This document shows positions 62,977 to 64,000 of a DNA stretch of 64,000 nt, one piece after another. The notes under the pieces were generated by a model, which was given only the letters and a program-made list of their open reading frames with translations, was not told the DNA's origin and ran no database searches. The number at the start of each line of letters is the position of its first letter. Positions within the stretch are counted from its first letter, which is position 1. This DNA comes from Chitinophagales bacterium. Its GTDB lineage: Bacteria; Bacteroidota; Bacteroidia; Chitinophagales; LD1. Both the position numbers and the translations under genes were made by a program. Where the stretch lies: NCBI GenBank assembly GCA_026129525.1, contig JAHCHW010000011.1, positions 1-64,000 of the forward strand, read 5' to 3'.

Positions 62977-63806
62977 TCGGTTTGAATTTTATCGGGAATC
63001 AGCAATTTACGGAAATCATCTTCATTGCCATTAAAAACATTAGCGTCTACGTTTACACGAAAACCGAGCAGGTTGGCTTTGTCGGAATGCTGCCAAAAAA
63101 CCCAATTCAGTTTATCGTCTACGCTCAACTCATCGCGGTAATAATGGGCAATCCAAAAGAAATAATCGGGAAAACTATCCATTAAGTAATCTTCAATAAA
63201 GTTGATGTTGGAATAGATAATGGGCTTTACTTTGTAGTGCTGCTCTACTTCGGCAATAAATTCCTTTAAGGCAGCCACAACTTCCTTCTTCGATTTTTTA
63301 CGTGTTTCCTCAATATCAATAATAGGCGGCAAATCGCCCGGCAGCAATTTTACACTGGTAATAAAGTTAGCTGCCTGCACTTTGGGGCTACGGTCGGGCA
63401 GAAAATAATGATATGCCCCTCGTACATAGCCGTTCTTTCCGGCATTCTCCCAATGTTCGTCAAACATATCATCTTCTATCAGCAACCCTTCAGTCGCTTT
63501 TACAATCACAAACTTAAAGTGGATGGTATCGCCATACGTATCCACCGCTTTCAGTTTATCCCAGTCCACAAAAACCTGATAGTGCGAAATATCTATACCG
63601 TGAATAGTATAATCTTCGGGAAAATCGGATGGCTTAAAACTTTTCTTGTAATAACTTTTGGTGATGAAGCGATAAGCTTTTCGGAAAATTCTTCGGTTCT
63701 CGTAGCTATATGCTACTAAGAAGAGAACTGCCAGCGCCCACAAGGTGTATTTCACCCATAGAGGCAGCGAGGATTTACCTGCTGTTTTTGTTTTGCTTTT
63801 TGCCAC
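62973..63806 (-). CDS. Membrane-anchored GH25 lysozyme (N,O-diacetylmuramidase)
   Basis: 277 residues from a GTG start. One N-terminal membrane anchor (SLPLWVKYTLWALAVLFLVAYSY), then a GH25 barrel: GIDISHYQVFVDWDKLK, FVIVKATEGLLIEDDMFDEHWENA, RGAYHYFLPDRSPKVQAANFI and the catalytic PIIDIEETRKK (Asp/Glu), ending in VFWQHSDK. It cleaves the peptidoglycan glycan backbone. Located outside the inner membrane. Confidence 0.92.
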   Translation of the reverse strand: MAKSKTKTAGKSSLPLWVKYTLWALAVLFLVAYSYENRRIFRKAYRFITKSYYKKSFKPSDFPEDYTIHGIDISHYQVFVDWDKLKAVDTYGDTIHFKFVIVKATEGLLIEDDMFDEHWENAGKNGYVRGAYHYFLPDRSPKVQAANFITSVKLLPGDLPPIIDIEETRKKSKKEVVAALKEFIAEVEQHYKVKPIIYSNINFIEDYLMDSFPDYFFWIAHYYRDELSVDDKLNWVFWQHSDKANLLGFRVNVDANVFNGNEDDFRKLLIPDKIQTE

Positions 63807-63830
63807 TACCCGAAAAATGCGAATTACAAT

Positions 63831-64000
63831 TTAAACGGTGGCGATAACTTTTAACTCTATGGCAATAGAGGATGGAAGTGAGTTTACCTCTACGGTAGTG
63901 CGGCATGGTTGATTTTCTTTAAAGTATTCCGCATAAATGCGATTGTAAGTTTGAAAGTCGCGTTTCATGTTTACCAGAAATACAGTTACATCCACAATCT
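63831..64000 (-). CDS. RidA/YjgF-family protein (3' end only)
   Basis: The last 55 codons lie in the window; the 5' end is outside. The reading frame gives IVDVTVFLVNMKRDFQTYNRIYAEYF and a TTVEVNSLPSSIAIELKVIATV ending, the standard C-terminal half of RidA enamine/imine deaminases (the C-terminal Arg and Glu are in RTTVE and the IELK region). The stop is at 63831-63833. Probably cytoplasmic house-cleaning deaminase. Confidence 0.9.
   Translation of the reverse strand, partial: IVDVTVFLVNMKRDFQTYNRIYAEYFKENQPCRTTVEVNSLPSSIAIELKVIATV

Overview
The window looks like a chromosome segment of an aerobic, respiring member of the Bacteroidota, probably near the Chitinophagia/Sphingobacteriia. The reasons are type IX secretion C-terminal sorting domains (positions 2-40, 18715-19575, 45997-47862), an alternative complex III (Act) operon fused to an aa3-type oxidase operon, DUF2480, PorT-like and OmpA/PD40 proteins, weak Shine-Dalgarno sequences, and many short ATGA overlaps. 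Base composition is moderate (roughly low-to-mid 40s % GC by eye). No rRNA, CRISPR array, phage or intact insertion sequence was seen.

Layout. 1-3900: end of a secreted protein, small housekeeping genes, an MBL-fold hydrolase and phosphoglycerate kinase. 3940-18308: one long minus-strand respiratory operon, read actA-B-C-D-E-F, then oxidase subunits II and I, ctaB, two subunit III-type genes and subunit IV, closed by a hairpin terminator. It encodes quinol:cytochrome c oxidoreductase (ACIII) plus cytochrome c oxidase. 18700-26300: secreted, sensory and hypothetical genes (histidine kinase, ECF sigma factor, a ten-repeat secreted protein, FAD-linked lactone-oxidase-type enzyme, YciI-like protein). 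26520-29095: nadA-nadB.

29240-45750 is an accessory nitrogen-oxide respiration island. It starts with a diheme cytochrome (SO2930 type), a His-rich membrane protein and an FNR-like regulator with N-terminal cysteines. After a HEPN-type gene and a decayed repeat patch comes an operon encoding a small membrane peptide, a CuA/cytochrome c subunit II, a B-family-like heme-copper subunit I with NOR-like active-site changes, a SCO protein and an unusual cytochrome b / 2x[4Fe-4S] / FlpD-like fusion. The same strand continues with tyrosine phenol-lyase, a CopD-like protein and QueD. Facing it is a minus-strand cluster of porin, copper nitrite reductase with fused cytochrome c (NirK), NirV and a second SCO protein. 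Together these predict nitrite -> NO -> N2O; no nitrous oxide reductase is present in the window.

45950-64000: a repeat-rich T9SS protein, a small Cys-rich lipoprotein behind two large hairpins, a methyltransferase, a C5-epimerase-like protein, an MbnP/MbnH copper-protein pair, tRNA-Phe, cell-wall enzymes (lytic transglycosylase, GH25), a MscS channel, HD hydrolase, FKBP isomerase, bestrophin, an OmpA/PD40 lipoprotein, and the 3' end of a RidA gene running off the window.

The best candidate for an under-described system is the NOR-like operon at 33739-39258: its catalytic subunit has Gln where oxidases have the cross-linked Tyr and Lys where the low-spin heme His is expected, and it is co-encoded with a cytochrome b fused to ferredoxin and FlpD-like electron-transfer domains.
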